NCBI GenBank assembly: GCA_029449235.1
Contig: JANATG010000003.1
Location: 1,798,001 to 1,862,000 of the forward strand
Direction: 5' to 3'
Length of the DNA stretch: 64,000 nucleotides
From: Linnemannia schmuckeri
Lineage: Eukaryota; Mortierellomycota; Mortierellomycetes; Mortierellales; Mortierellaceae
The notes below the pieces were generated by a model. It was not told the origin of the DNA, made no database searches, and saw nothing but the letters and a program-made list of their open reading frames with translations. Both the position numbers and the translations under genes were made by a program. Positions 1-13,261 of this stretch are shown in pieces. Position 1 is the stretch's first letter. Every line of letters begins with the position of its first letter.

Positions 1-3000
1 GCGGATGCTGCGACTGTGGAGACCCAGAGGCATGGAAAGTTGAACTTGACTGCATCTATCATTCAGCTAAACACATCCCACAAGGCGAAACCGATCCAAA
101 GAATCTGGAGTACCCACCCGAAGTCACAGCATCGATTCGCCGGACAATAGCCGCGGTCCTCGACTTTATCATCGACACCATGACGACCTCGCCGGAGAAC
201 ATGAATGGAACCCGTGTCAGCAAGGAACAGATCCAGCGCGACGCTGTTGATGCCGGGAACATTGCAGGAGAGACCACCAATCTCGATCTCATGGACTTTG
301 TTTGTATTCTTTGGAACGACGAGGACCACTCCTTCACCGATGTTATCAACCGAGTCTCGGAAACCACCAATATGGCATCCAACTATGCCCGAAAGATCGC
401 CGAAACTGTTGATACACAGGTGAGTCGACTGTCATGTGACCATTTGTGTGGAACCTGACTGGCAACGAGCTTTGCTGTGCTTTCTAGGACAGAAATAACA
501 TGTTGGCATGGCAAAGCAGGGTGCGGACACAAGTAAAAGAAGCTTTATGACTAATATGTACTCCAAAAATCTATATCTTCCAATCACGCCATTATTTTGC
601 AGGGACGAGCTATCGTAGAAGTATCAAGCGACATTCAGAGACTCATGGAGATTGCAGAGAGCCTGGCAGACATTGGGCTGGTTGTCAGTATTCGATCTGC
701 TCGAGAGACTTTTAAGGAGCAGCTGTGCGATGTCTGCATTTCGTTCTTGAAATCACTAGCCTATATCAAAGGAGGCGCTGTCTCACAAAAGCAATCACAG
801 GCTATTCGGGAAATCATCTGCGAGGAGCTGTGTAGCGAATGGCGTCGGAAACCCAACAAGAACAACACCATGAGCCAACAGGACACTGTGGTCGAGATGG
901 AGGACGATTTTATCGACATTGTCGGGATCAACCCAGAGGAAGAGAGCCGTGTCCCCATTGTGTCTTCCCATGAGCTGGATGTTGATGGGGATGTTGATAT
1001 CTCTGGGTCAGTCCACGAAGACGTCGACGACCACCCATCACGGCCTCACCACCATACCCACGATGGAGACTCGGAGATGGCACATGCTGCACACGATGAA
1101 GATACTCTGATGGCGGAGAGTTCAAGCTCAAGCGTGGATCAGCAATCGTCCGACCCCTTTGCTAAGAGCGCCAGAGCCGGTCCTCCTCGCCGCAAACTCA
1201 GAATCGATTGGCTTCTGTTGCTCGACCTCAAATTTTGGAAGCTTCCCCGAGCCAACCTTCGTGAGGTTTACATTGGCACACTGGTCCTCAGTCCTAAGTA
1301 CAAAAAATTTATGGGTAAGTCTTGCATTGTGTACCGTCGGAACCTGTGACCACAGTCATTTCTTTTTTATCTTCTCTCTTGCTGACTTCAACAATTCCAT
1401 GTCCATGTTACTTTTCTACGAATGTGTGCGCTACATTAGCCGTGCGGTTTGCATTCAACTATCTCAAAATTGCAAGAGCTTTCTTGGTGGTCGACCGTGA
1501 GCCAGAGCTTTCAATCATCCTTTTCTCTGTCCAACTCTTCACAGTTCCAACGATTGCAGAGATGTTAGCGCAGGAACACAACTTTATATACATCCTCTGT
1601 CAAATCCTGATCTCTTTCTTCCAAGGACCCAATTATGCCGGCGGGCCCATCAATTGCAACCTCCCTCCCTTTGAGAACAGGCGCTACTTCCACATCTTCC
1701 ACGACTTCCGGTACATTCTGGCCAATGATGCCGTCAAGCAGATCGTTTCAAATCGCCCAGCATACCAGACTCAGATGATCGAGGTCCTCAATATGTTCCA
1801 AGGAATGCACCCCAATACTCGCTACTCTCTCGACCACATTGAATTCGAGCCCAATACCTGGGTCAATGCCTTCAATGTCACATTGCAGCTCTACAAGTGC
1901 TGTCGGCAGTTCTCTGACTGTTTTTCTTCAAACTCCTTGGTCTTGACCCAAGTTCTTTCACGAACTGTAAAGAAGATCTACGAATGGTGCGACAAGCATG
2001 AAGAGGAAATGGCCCAGCCTGCCGAAGAGGGCCCCAGTGCTCACCCACTCCCTGCAACCCAAGACCCTGCCCTGGCAGAGAACCATCCAATGATCGGTGC
2101 TCTCCCCACTGGACCAGCCATCATGCCAGCACATCAGCCAGGTCAGGCTGCGGCGGCAACCAGCATCGCGACTCCTGTGAGGAAGACCCAAGTTCATACT
2201 ATCACTATGCCTACATCCCCACCAAGGTCATTCGATGTGATCGAGTACAAGGTCTCCGTCCAGCCTGTCTCCTTCCATCACCCTCTTCACTGGTTTTTGG
2301 CGGACTTGCTGGAAAATGTCAACTTTTTAGACTCAGCCGAGTTGCAAAAGGTTGGCTACGAGTCGTTCCGTCACTTGATGCTCCAGATTGTCGGTAGCGA
2401 CCACGATTCGGACGAGAAGCGCATCTTCAAGCTGCAGGAAATCTTTGACTATCCCCTTCGAGGTAACATATCCCTTCGCAGCTCATAAGATATGGTACCA
2501 TCTTAGATGTGTGCGATGCACTGTAATTCTAACGATTTGCCTTTGTTATCATTGCCCCACGTGCATAGTATGCGTGTTGATGGCTCAGATCAAGGCGAAC
2601 GTGTGGGTGCGCAATGGATTCGTGATCCGCACTCAAGCCCAGTATTACCGTGAAGTCTCGCTCCGTGAGAACACATACGACTCGGACATTTTCTTGCTCC
2701 AGGTTGCAATGATCCTCTTTGAGCCAGAGCACTTCCTGGTCACTGCTTTGGATCGCTTCGAACTTTTGGACTGGTTTTCTGGCCAGCGGGAGCACAACAC
2801 CTACGACCTGTTGCAGATCGTGTTCATGGCCGAAGAGCTCTTGACTCTCTTGATCGTCTGCGTGTCCGACAGAGTCAACGCTGCAGGGTTTACAATCGAG
2901 CAGGAGATTCGCCGTGAGGTCGTTCATGGACTTTGCTTGAAGCCCATCGCCTACTCGGAACTCACCAAGCGCATTCCCGAGCGTCTCACAGACCATTACA

Positions 3001-6000
3001 AGTTTGACGACACCCTCAAAGAGCTCGCTTCCTACCGCGCACCCGACGGTATCTCAGACCATGGACTCTATGAGCTCAAGGATCAGTTCTTTGACGAGGT
3101 CGACCCCTACTTTATCCACTTTTCAAGGAACAACAGTGAAGAGGCCGAAGAGATTCTCAAGAGTCGAATGGTTAAGAAGAGTAACAACACCATCAAGTCG
3201 CCCCAGATCCTTCCCCGCCTTTCCAAGATCGAGCGTGGCCCCTTCCAGAACCTTGGCAACATGATGCACACCAAGACCATGACCCAGATCTTGTTCTATA
3301 CCTTCTGGAACGTTAAGGCCGAGCCCAGGATCAAGTCTGACACCATCATCGACCAGGCCGCCTACATGATGCAGATCGCCATCCTCGACCCCAACAACGA
3401 TGCTTTCAGGAGTCTTCAGCAGGATGCGGCCGGTGAATCGTCGGGTATCGGCATGACGGGCTTTATGCGTCACGCCACGTTCGAAAAGTTCCCTGTCATT
3501 GTCAACGGAAACGAGCACATTCGTTTGTCACTGCTCTCGATCTTGATTCAGCGTGCAGATGACCCAGCCTACAAGAGCATCCAGCCCAAGCTGAACTTTG
3601 TGCTTGACAAGTTTGAGGAGCTCGGCTCAACCGAGGCCAAGGCGATGGTTGGTGAGTGGAAGGCTTCAAAGGGCCCCGCTGAGGGTGGAGAGGCTGGTGT
3701 GAGTGAGGCTGAGGAGGCTGAACGTCGAAAGAAGGCTAGTCAGGAGCGTCAGGCCAGGATGTTGGCCCAAATGGCCCAGCAGCAGCAAAGCTTCATGTCG
3801 CTCAACGAGGACCTCTATGATTCGGATGATGATGAGGCAGATGCAAAGTCGATGAACGAGGATGACCAGAATCCACTCGAACTCGGCGCACAAAAGATTG
3901 CAGAGACAATTTGGCACTACCCAACCGACACCTGTATCGTCTGTCAGGAGGAAATGACCCAGTCGAGCGAGTACGGAATGCTTGCCTACGTTCAACCTTC
4001 GCACATACTTCGTCAGACGCCCATGGATGACCCCCAGTTCTTGCTCGAGTCTGTTGTCTCACCTCTTAGTCTTGACATTTCAGCCACCTCAATTCGCCCT
4101 TTTGGCATTGCTTCCAACTTTGAGAAGCACAGCGCCAACTTTGAGGCACCCAAGGAGGCAGACGCTGCTAGCACCAAGGAACCCGAGACGCGGCCTGGAT
4201 CTGGCAAGGCAACAGCAACAGGACAGCCTTACCGCCCTCAGAAGATTGCTAAGGGGTTCCCGACGACATCTCATCGCCGTGGACTTTATACTTCGAGCTG
4301 TGGACATTTGATGCACATCAAGTGTTTTGAAACCTATGTTCGTTCGCTCCAACAACGCCATGAGGCCCAACACAACCGCAACCATCCCGAGGACCCAGCT
4401 CAGCGCGAGTACATGTGCCCACTCTGCAAGTCACTCGGCAACTTGTTGCTGCCGATTATATGGAAGGGCAAGAAGCAGACCTACCCTGGTGTGCTGATTC
4501 CTGTCAACGGTAGTAATCCCTTGGACTGGCTCAAATCTGGAGCTCTGACTGCCTTGGAGTCACTTTCGGCCGAGAGGAAGATTGCACAGATGGAGGCGGA
4601 CCTTACAACTCGACTTGCACGTGCAGGCGACCCACAAGCTATTGGGGCACGACGACGAAACAGCAGGAACCAAAACGTGATGAGCCTTGTCCATAGACTA
4701 ATAGGTGATCCCGGTGGTACAGCAGTAACGGCGGTGCAGGCGGCAACGTTACCTGGAGGACCGTTCTCCCGACCGCTTCCAGGAGCAATGCCTGGACCTT
4801 CGTCGTCATCAATGGCGCACATTTCCGAGTCACACGAGGGTCCTGAGTCCGACGCTGTCAAGACCATGTACCTGCGTTTGGCCGAAGTTTTCCAGATGAA
4901 CCACCGCGATTTACTAAGGCCCGAGGAGATTTTGACATATCGACAGAACCCCAACCAGGTTGGAGAGGTAAACGTGATGTGGGAAGCGTTTGCGTACACG
5001 ATCTCATGCGTAGAGATTACACAGCGCGGTGTTAATGCGGCCAACGGAACGTCGACCCTCATTGCCGGTATTCAGCAGCAGACCTTGACGCTTTTGCGCA
5101 TGATGGCTGACACGATTGTCTCGTACACTACAATCATGGTGAACCACCCTGAGGACCGACCCCGTCTCGCACAACTGAGCTGGGAGCGCTTGGGTAAGGT
5201 TCTACAAGGACATCCCCAGTTGAACCAAGCGGATAGCGCCTCATTGCAGATGGTCAAGCCCTTACTCTTGGACGACCCCTTCTTTATACTGACTGAACTG
5301 GCCCTGCACCCACTTCCCGGAAATGTCGAGCCAGGACATCTGTTGGAGATTTTGTTGGTGGCGGAGATTGTCAAGACTGTGGCGACTTTTACGACATCGA
5401 ATGTGGAATCGTTGCTGGCAGCGGAACCTCGCATTATTTCCTACACTCAGCACTCGCTCGAGGCACTCCGCCCCGAGGATGCGACATCACTGAAGGCGTT
5501 TGTCGTCTATGTGATGGAGAGTTTGACGATGCCCGAGGCCCAGCAGCAGCAGTTTTTGGGTAAGATGCCCGATCGGTTGCTTTTGAAGCTCCTCAAGACC
5601 TACATCCTCCCGTTCCTGAGAAAGTCTGCCTTGCTGATGGATGCTCGTCATGGCGTCCTGTTCCCAGAAACTCAGCCCGCCATGTCGACGGCAGAGCCTC
5701 TGGACGATGAGTACTCCCGCCTGGCTGCATTGTTGCATCTTCCGGATCTGCTTACACTGTGCACCAAGTGGATCGAGGATGATCTGTTGAAGGGCATCTT
5801 GGCTGCCTGGTGCCACGACTGTATGAGCCTCGCTGGACCTGGCTCTTTCCCCAGTGAAATCTCTGGACAGCATGGTGTGCTTGACATGGCGAACGTGCTG
5901 CGTATTGGCGGTCTCCACGCTGGTTATGGCGCTCATCACCATCAGGGATCTTCCTCGTCTTCGTCTTCGTCAGCGGTTGCTCCGTCAAGTGCTTCGTTGC

Positions 6001-6623
6001 GGTTCATCAGTCTGCCCATTGGACTGAACCATCCTACGATCTACGAGCTTGTGGGTTTGCCAAGGCGTCTTGACTCTCTCTTTGAATTGAGCATCAAGTA
6101 TATCTGTCCCAAGTGCAACAGTGTCCCTCAGGACCCAGCACTTTGTCTATGCTGTGGAACTATCGTCTGCAGTCAGAGTTTCTGTTGTCTCGAGGGCCTC
6201 GATAGCGATGGTCGTGGTGAATGCAACACCCACGCCTTAACGTAAGCTCTTCTTTTATGCTTTTTTGTTCTCTTTTGCTTGTTGTTTTCACAACTATCTG
6301 GACCAAATCTCTAATCTGTTTCGGATTCCTTCTACTTCTACGCTTCACTACAATGCAGCTGCACGGGACCTGTGGGAATGTACCTGTTGATCAAGAAGTG
6401 CGTGATTCTGTGGCTGCATGTGCGGAACGGTTGCTTCCACCCGGCACCGTTCCTGGATGAGCACGGAGAGGCAGATCTGGGTCTGCTCCGAGGACGTCCC
6501 CAGTTCCTGAACCCACTCCGGTACGATGATCTCCGTCGTCTCTGGTTGACCCATGGTATCCCCATCCATGTCGCGCGCAAGATCGAGCAGTCTTATGATA
6601 TCGGTGGATGGCGCACCTTGTAG
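1..6623 (+). CDS. UBR1: UBR1-type E3 ubiquitin-protein ligase (N-recognin), 5' partial
   Basis: Recognises N-degrons and ubiquitinates their carriers. Visible exons are 3-419, 603-1314, 1440-2462, 2569-6241 and 6359-6623 (stop TAG 6621-6623). Phases agree throughout and give 2,029 residues. The start lies before the window. The first residues (GCCDCGDPEAW) are the end of a UBR-box zinc finger. A ClpS-like N-domain follows at about residues 96-160 (LDLMDFVCILWNDEDHS). The RING-H2 is split by a long insert: C1173, C1176, C1295, H1297, H1300, C1303, C1334, C1337. A cysteine-rich C-terminal block (CPKCNS, CLCC, from about 1898) and the ending FLDEHGEADLGLLRGRP match the conserved UBR1/UBR2 C-terminal region. 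A run of serine codons near 5948 is low complexity. Both degron-binding modules and the RING are present, so this is a genuine N-recognin rather than a RING-only relative. UBR1 versus UBR2 has no meaning outside animals. Confidence 0.95.
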
Positions 6624-6799
6624 AAAAACACATGAGTAGTATAATTTAGCAAAAAGGAAAAAAAGGTGACAATCTGTAGAAAAGAAAACACTATAAAAGC
6701 GAACAACGTTCTTGCATTTCATGATTTGTTTATTAAGCGTTCTGTATTTTTGTACACTGAAATGAAAGAACCTTGTGTTTTACGAGGATTTCATGTTCT

Positions 6800-8965
6800 C
6801 TACTGGCCGTAGTTGACATAGTCGGGGTTCTCACAGGCCTCATATTCGTTGATGAGATCCTGGACAACTTCTCTGGACTCGTCGAATTCTTCCAATCCAT
6901 CCTGGAACAACGACCCTTGTCTGTAGGGCTCCAAGAACGCGTTTCGTTTCCGCAGCTTATCGAATTGGTCGCATGTCCGCTTGAATAACTATTAGGTCGC
7001 ATGCAATAGAAAATAAGGGTTAATATGAATATTGAACGTAAGCGTTGTGATAAAACAATAATATGAAGCTTATGAGAAGCACTGGTGTGAGACTTACAGA
7101 AGCAATACTGGTGTGGTTGGCGAGCATGAGTCCGCTGACACGGTGTGGGGTCTGGACGTAGGGCGATTTCTTGGTCAATGCAACTTGGATACTAGCAGGA
7201 CCCCAAGGAATAAACGACGCCAACCTCCTCTCCCGAATCCTCAGCAATGACTTGTGCACCTATAATAATAAATTCAAATACAAAACAAAAGTCAATTGTT
7301 TAGGAACAAAATAAAAGTGCACAGTCTGCACTGCTCGTTTTTCTAAACTCCATTCCCTCTGAGAAACTTACATCAGTAGGATCAGCCTCTCCCTGGATGA
7401 TATTAAGGATCGAGACATAACAACTCTTTTTGGAGGGCGTGGTCGAGACCATCCTGTTCTTGGGCTGCAAGAGCCGACGCATCACGTCCAGGACAGTGGT
7501 CTTTCTCACAGATTTCGTCTGATCGATCCCGTCACTCGTAAAGGGCGTGTAGGACGTCTGGAGAAAGTGGCATTTTGGAGTGGGGATCAAGGAGGCGATC
7601 ATGCCAACGAGGTCGTTGTTCATGTATCCTGGATATCGAAGCGTCGTTGTACTTGCTGACATTACCGTCGATACCTATATTTTTTTTCCGCATTAAGGAG
7701 TTTTTAGCTTACAAGTTTTAAATGTGCGAGTGCGGAGAAAAAATATGTCATACGGGTCAAAACAAAGCACAAAAGGGACAAAAGGGACTTACAAGCTGGT
7801 TGGTCTGGGCCCAAGTCGGGTTAGGGATATGCAAACGATCACACGCAATCCTGGTCAACGCCGCATTATCCAAAACGACGACACAGTCCGCGTTTTGGGT
7901 CAACCGCTTCAAACTCAACATACTGTTGTAAGGCTGCACAACTACATCCGACATCTCCTCATTATTCGGAAACACCGAATAAGTCTGAATTAGCTTCTTG
8001 GGGTACCGATCATTCAACCTCTCCAACAAGAAAGACCCCAGTCCAGATCCTGTACCTCCCGCAATCGAATGCAACAGCATAAACCCTTCGAGTGAATCAC
8101 TCCCGTCAGCTTCTCTGTCCAATTTTTCGAGGATTTCTTCAGCCTCGCGTTCGCCAGATCCGTAACCGAGCGACCAGTTGTTTCCGGCACCGCCGCCGTC
8201 CTTGGAGAGGAAGATGTTTTCGGGGTTATAGAGATTTGCGTATGGTGACGACGTGATTGTGTTAATGACCTATTAAAATTTGAAGTAAAAAAGGTCCCGC
8301 GAGTGTTAGTTTATCTGATGTTTCCCCTCCTTGCCTGCTGTTTTTCTTGGTCGTTGCATATAGCGTCGTCAAGCACGTCCTGTTGTTATTTTATGTTGAA
8401 CGTACTCTTGGTTCCAAGTCGAGAAGAATAGCGCGTGGGATATAGTGTTCATCATCAGCCTAATATATATTACAACAAGGAGAGAAAGTACATCATTATT
8501 GTTATGATGCATGCAAACAACGGTCCGAGAGCATGAACAAAACAAAAAAAAAATAGTGGCGTGCTATGCACTTCTTCCTTGTTTTGTCCAGCAAAAAGAC
8601 AACGCACAAGCAACCGCGACAACTTGTCTGCAGTTTTTCAAAGTTCCCGCCGTCGCTCCTACGTACCTGGTAGAAGAAGACATCCTTACGGTCACCAGTC
8701 TCGGTAGCATAGTCCTCCAGAGTTCCGTCCTTGCTGATTCCGTGCTCTGCACACAATTGAGCCCAAAACTCCTGTCCGACTAGCAATGCATAAAAAAGTA
8801 AAAGGTAACGGCAGGTGTCAGCGGATGTTTGTTGTTGTTGGTTGTTCCTGGAGTGAGTATGGTGTGATGCGTGTTGATTCTTCTAGTTGCAGGCTGTGTG
8901 CATTGTATATTATTACTCTGATTTCCGCACTGTCCTGCCTGGATGGTGATGATTTCCCGTGGCAT
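6800..8965 (-). CDS. Gamma-tubulin
   Basis: Gamma-tubulin nucleates microtubules at spindle pole bodies within the gamma-tubulin complex. Seven exons on the minus strand: 8965-8917, 8779-8667, 8459-8406, 8269-7793, 7674-7372, 7259-7098, 6988-6800. They join in frame to 448 residues, the usual family length. The start MPREIITIQAGQCGNQIG is the conserved gamma-tubulin N-terminus, and its isoleucine codon is split by intron 1. The tubulin GTP-binding signature AGGTGSGLGS is at about residues 142-151. GAGNNWSLGYGSGE and the ending NPDYVNYGQ are of the gamma rather than the alpha or beta type. Exon 3 has only 54 bases. The gene converges on the UBR1 gene, leaving about 175 bp between the two stops. 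Confidence 0.95.
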
Positions 8966-9886
8966 GGCTGCGAGTGTTTTATGTCTGTTGTGTTGGTTTT
9001 TGCTAGTCGCGACGTGAAAGAAGAAAAAAAAGTCGTTTGTTCCTGTTCAAAGAAAAACGCGAGCAAGGAGCAAAGTGACCTGTAGGACTAAGCCACACTT
9101 TCGCCATTTGACTTTGGATTTTTGGTTGCTTGTTCTTATTGAGGCAAGACAATCCTCGCGTTTCATCTCAAGATATCGCGCTTTTGCTGTTATGCTTGCT
9201 AGAGCAACTGTTTGATATTTATGGTGAGGAGAAGCAGGGGTATACGTGTACGACTGTAGAAGAAGGAAAGTAAGCCTTGGACACAACAATAAGACAGAGT
9301 GCAAAGTAATACATTATGATCCTCAGGTGCGAGTTGCCGCTAAAAGATTCAGGAGCAACGATCCCCGCCTCCATCCATCACATACAAGAAATATATCATG
9401 TACTTTTTGTCCATGTACCATATAAATTATACCCTTCTTTGCCATGGAGCAGTTGAAGATGGCACTTTGATAATAATACTTGCCACTTGTAACGCATGCG
9501 TATTGAAATTACAATACGAGACAAGGAGGGAGATTCGACAGCGCGGTCTCGAGAAGAAGGCAATAGCACTTAACGAATGCAAGCAGGTCATTCCTCCCTT
9601 TCAAATCCACACACAGACACTAGCCTAAACGCCGCTCTGAGCCTGGACCATCTCAACGGTCCTCGCCCACATCTTCGACTTTCGTGAGTGCATTCTTCTC
9701 TTTATACTCTCCTTTCTTCTTTCCTGTCTTCTTTCCTGTCTTCTTTCCTTTCTTCTTTCTTCCCTCCTTCTTTCCACTTTTTCCTCCGCCCGCCATCCTT
9801 TCTTCTCATTCCTTACCCTCATTCAGCCTCACTTCTCCTAATTCACATTCCATTCAGTACTCACCATCTCACACCCAGCTTCGACT
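8966..9886. other. Intergenic region between gamma-tubulin and the Sel1 array
   Basis: This stretch holds the gamma-tubulin promoter on one side and that of the first Sel1 gene on the other. The open frames in it are short and low in complexity. I see no convincing gene. Confidence 0.6.
9716..9780. repeat. Pyrimidine-rich tandem repeat (CTTTCCTGTCTT type)
   Basis: Short tandem copies of a CTTCTTTCCTGT-like unit form an almost pure C/T tract about 110-170 bp upstream of the first Sel1 start codon. Pyrimidine tracts are common in fungal promoters near the transcription start. No further function is visible. Confidence 0.7.
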
Positions 9887-11373
9887 ATGCCTTCAGGACT
9901 GCAAAGGCTTCTTTCAAAACTAAAACCAAAGCAACCTCAGGAGGGTGTCCAGCCAGTTCGCGTTGGGCCTCTCGGCTCCAACAAGATTATTTACATCACT
10001 ACTCACTATGACCCTGTCTCCGACAAGAACGTCATCCTCTGGAACGACATCCTTGTGGTCTACCCTAATGCGCTCTTTATCCAACAGGATTCAAGAGTCC
10101 TCCCCTTCCTCAAGGGTAAAGACTTCCAGTAGTAAGTATATCTACTTTTACCGTGCAAAATCGCACCTGAACAACTTTTTTTTGGTGTTAACAAATTGTT
10201 GTCTCCTTTTACCGAAATAGTCTCGAGCCTCGCAGGGTAGCTGCGATCCCCGCCATCATTCTGGAAGTGATTGTGGACAATCCAACGACAACAATAATTC
10301 GACCAGAGCACACCAGCTCCAAGTCAGACTTTGGGTCAACAACCACATCAGCAACAACAACAACTTTAACGGATCACTACTTCAATAACAACAATACAAA
10401 TATTGACAAAGCGCGGACAGAACACTCCAAAGCAGAGATCGAGGACTCAAACGGCGCTTATCCAGAAGCTGCCTATACCAACCGTACTCACACTCACACT
10501 CACACCCATGTCGGAGGGGTAACCCCACCTACGCCAGCCCTACCCGTAGCAACCCAGAACAACAGTGACGTCTACTTCAATCCCATTGCAAAGCACAACG
10601 GCTCACTTCCCACCAGCTCACAACCCTCCGTCGTTGCCGCACAGACGCCAAATAAGACAAGTCGACTTTCGGATGCTTCGCCTCCCCCTGCACCGCCAAG
10701 CAAGGACGGATACCATCTCAACCAGATCCACAACAGCCCCTCAGCCCTAGACAGGGTTCTGGACAAGGCTAATCAAGGAAACGCAGAAGCCCAGGTCGAG
10801 ATCGCACGTCGATACGGTACCGGTCAGGGCGTCCCTCAAAACTTTGAAAAGGCCCTGGAATGGTATCGCAAGGCAGCCGAGCAAGGAAACATCAACGCCC
10901 AGTGCTGTGTCGGATTCATGTATGAGCGAGGTCAAGGGGTTCCCCGAGACGAAGCCAAGGCGATGTCATGGTACCTCAAGGCTGCCTTGCAAGGAAATCC
11001 GCCCGCCCAGATCAACATTGGATTCATGTACGAGCGAGCACAGGAGTACTCAAAGGCAATCGAGTGGTACCATAAGGCTGCTATACAGGGGTTCTCACAG
11101 GCGCAGACGAACCTGGGGTTCTTGTACGAGCATGGACGAGGCACTGTACGGAATTACCCCAAGGCGATTGAGTGGTACCTCAAGGCTGCTGAGCAGGGCG
11201 CTACAGCGGCACAGATGAATCTGGGCTGTCTTTATCATTATGGTCGTGGTGTCCCTCAGGATTTCGCAAAGGCCATGGAGTGGTACCAGAAGGCTGCTGT
11301 GCAAGGCGATCCGCAAGTGTTGCACCAGATAGCGATTCTGAAGAAGCAGACCACCAACACAACAAAAATATAA
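9887..11373 (+). CDS. Sel1-repeat protein A1 with shared N-terminal module
   Basis: Two exons, 9887-10131 and 10221-11373, give 465 residues. Exon 1 encodes the N-terminal module shared by all the Sel1 genes here (THYDPVSDKNVILWNDILVV, then LPFLKGKDFQ). The phase-2 intron falls just before LEPRRVAAIPAIILEVIV. A low-complexity Ser/Thr/Asn/Pro linker follows, with a His-Thr run from a CA microsatellite near 10484-10510. Five Sel1-like repeats occupy roughly residues 245-460, typified by AEAQVEIARRYGTGQGVPQN and ALEWYRKAAEQG. The third repeat lacks the usual GxGV turn. Sel1 repeats are alpha/alpha scaffolds for protein-protein contacts. There is no signal peptide, so a cytosolic adaptor role is inferred. 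Unlike A2, A3, B1 and B2 it lacks the basic C-terminal tail. Confidence 0.88.
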
Positions 11374-11987
11374 TGAAACGGTGTCGAACTTGAATAGATT
11401 GGTCTGGACCATCTTGTTTTGGGCATGCAGACCCTAATCCGTCGAGCATCGCCACATCAAGTAGCCAACGGAAGCTTTTTTTGGGTCCTCCATATTATCT
11501 ATCTTTTTTTTTTTTTTTTATCTACTCAAGAACATGTCACGGGAAGTCGACAACGTCTAAAATACTATCCTGCTACGAGGTGAACGCACTCAAAATAGGC
11601 AGTCGTGAATGCTGCTCATTAATGCATAGTTGAACACTTGTTTTCAAGATGTTCAGAGTGAGATGGAAATAAACATCTGCAACTGTATTGCATTTAGTAA
11701 CATTAGCAAACCCGAAACAATGGTATGGTGCATTGTCGCTAAGGAATAGAACAAATAAGCACGCATACCTGGTCCACTTGCATCTTAAAGTCAAAGAAGG
11801 TTGTCTTTCTTTACGTTAAGAGGCGCTTTTTACTCTCATCTTGCATTTGGTGGCGCTACCCAGTGTCCAATCAAAGCAACTCGAGTCTAGGCGAGCTTTG
11901 TGATGAGTCCTCACTTACGAAGGTGAGACGACGCGCCTTCTGATCGAACTTTCTATTCAATGACCTTCCATCGTGGTTGTAGTTGCT

Positions 11988-12026
11988 CCCCTCCCCCCCC
12001 CCCCCCCTCCCCCCTCCCCAGCCCCC
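11988..12026. repeat. Poly-C low-complexity tract
   Basis: Almost pure cytosine, including an uninterrupted run of about 15 C with single T interruptions. On the opposite strand this is a G-run that could form a quadruplex. Confidence 0.85.
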
Positions 12027-12518
12027 TCTGTCGATCATACATATTATATGGGGATGCACCCCTACATCATGATCCAGGCCTCTGATGTGTAGAAAACGGC
12101 GAACAAGGAGCAAGCAAGAGACAACATGAGAGCGATCTCGCAGATAAAGGAAGCAACTGAGAAAAAAAAAGCTACCCTCATACATGAGCGAGAGGGGACT
12201 GGTGAGGCTGGTGAAGCTCGCTGCGCGGTACCTTGCATGCAAACGAAATGCAAGGCAAAAAGCAAAAGGTGAGGCGCAACTGTTGCCAGTTCTCTTTTCT
12301 TTGTCAATATCGAATAGGCAAAAGGGCGCAAATAAACGTGAAGAAGTTCACTTTGTGAACACTTTATTATGCAACCTCAATCATTGATACGATCATGAGG
12401 GAAATAAATGTCAACGAAGATGAGGTACACATAAATTCAGGCTGAACATACACTTTTGCAAGCTGTTGCAAGGATTTTTCTACAAGAGAAAAGAACGTTA
12501 GAATATTATCCTATTTGC

Positions 12519-12803
12519 TTACGTGTCTACATTGTCAAGGGGGTCTGTCACTTTTGTATCCAAGCCGGTTTTGCTGATCTGCTTGATCATAATTGACTCC
12601 GGATTGGTGGATATACCTGCTGACAAAAAGCCCTTTTGGCGAGCCACAGGAATGACAGAAATGATGATCTTCGACCGGTGACCGTTGAATATGACAAACA
12701 ACAAGAGGGGACGCTTTTCTTCCTTTCTATAGGGCCACTGCAGTTTCTCATCTCCAGCGAACAGACCAACACCAAACGATAGCGCCTCTCCTCTGTCTGC
12801 CAC
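12519..12803 (-). CDS. Possible small hypothetical gene, 94 residues
   Basis: One open frame on the minus strand has mixed composition, unlike the low-complexity frames around it (for example LFAGDEKLQWPYRKEEKRP and HRSKIIISVIPVARQKGF). A good donor (GCAG followed by GTATAT) lies inside it near 12616, so the true model may be spliced and shorter. No family is recognised, no signal peptide is evident and no paralog occurs in the window. It may be a chance frame or part of a decayed gene. Confidence 0.25.
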   Translation of the reverse strand: MADRGEALSFGVGLFAGDEKLQWPYRKEEKRPLLLFVIFNGHRSKIIISVIPVARQKGFLSAGISTNPESIMIKQISKTGLDTKVTDPLDNVDT

Positions 12804-13235
12804 CCTTCTGTTTATCTTCCTTACTTCTCCATCTTACGAGTGAAAAAAATTGTTGGTCCAAGTCAGAATATTTCCTGTTTGTTTTTTTGTCTTCGCTGAT
12901 TCTCCAGAACCGTTGAGTTAATCAATTTGACCTTGCATGAAAGACTTGACACAAAGAGAGCCCCTTGTTTCTTAGTTACTTATGCGGGCCAAGCCCAATT
13001 GCGCGGATAATAATTTGCATACCCTGTTGTCTATCTGGACACCCTGCGCCCTATTGCGCGGCGGCCCCCTCTTTGCTTGATCGTTTGCTTACTTATCTCA
13101 CAGTCGTCACTCATCCTACCTGGCGCCAAATACCATCTCACTCGTTCTCTCACTTGATGGAAAAACTAGATAAAATGCCACTCTCCCATCCTGGGAAAAA
13201 AAAATAACAAACACCAACCCCTTTTCACAACTGGC

Positions 13236-13242
13236 TATAAAA
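13236..13242 (+). promoter_or_regulatory. TATA box of the hydrolase gene
   Basis: TATAAAA lies 20 bases before the start codon at 13262. Such close spacing implies a very short 5' leader, or a transcription start very near the ATG. Confidence 0.5.
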
Positions 13243-13261
13243 GCCCTCTCCTCCGCCCAAC

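Larger units (their letters stand above)
11374..13261. other. Intergenic region
   Basis: About 1.9 kb lies between the first Sel1 gene and the hydrolase gene. It holds a T tract near 11507-11519, a C-rich tract and one doubtful small reading frame (12519-12803, listed separately). Nothing else looks coding. Confidence 0.55.

Noticed and set aside
10484..10520. Short CACACT repeats considered as a CRISPR-like or telomere-like array
   Set aside because: It is a small in-frame microsatellite coding a His-Thr run within Sel1 A1; no spacers.
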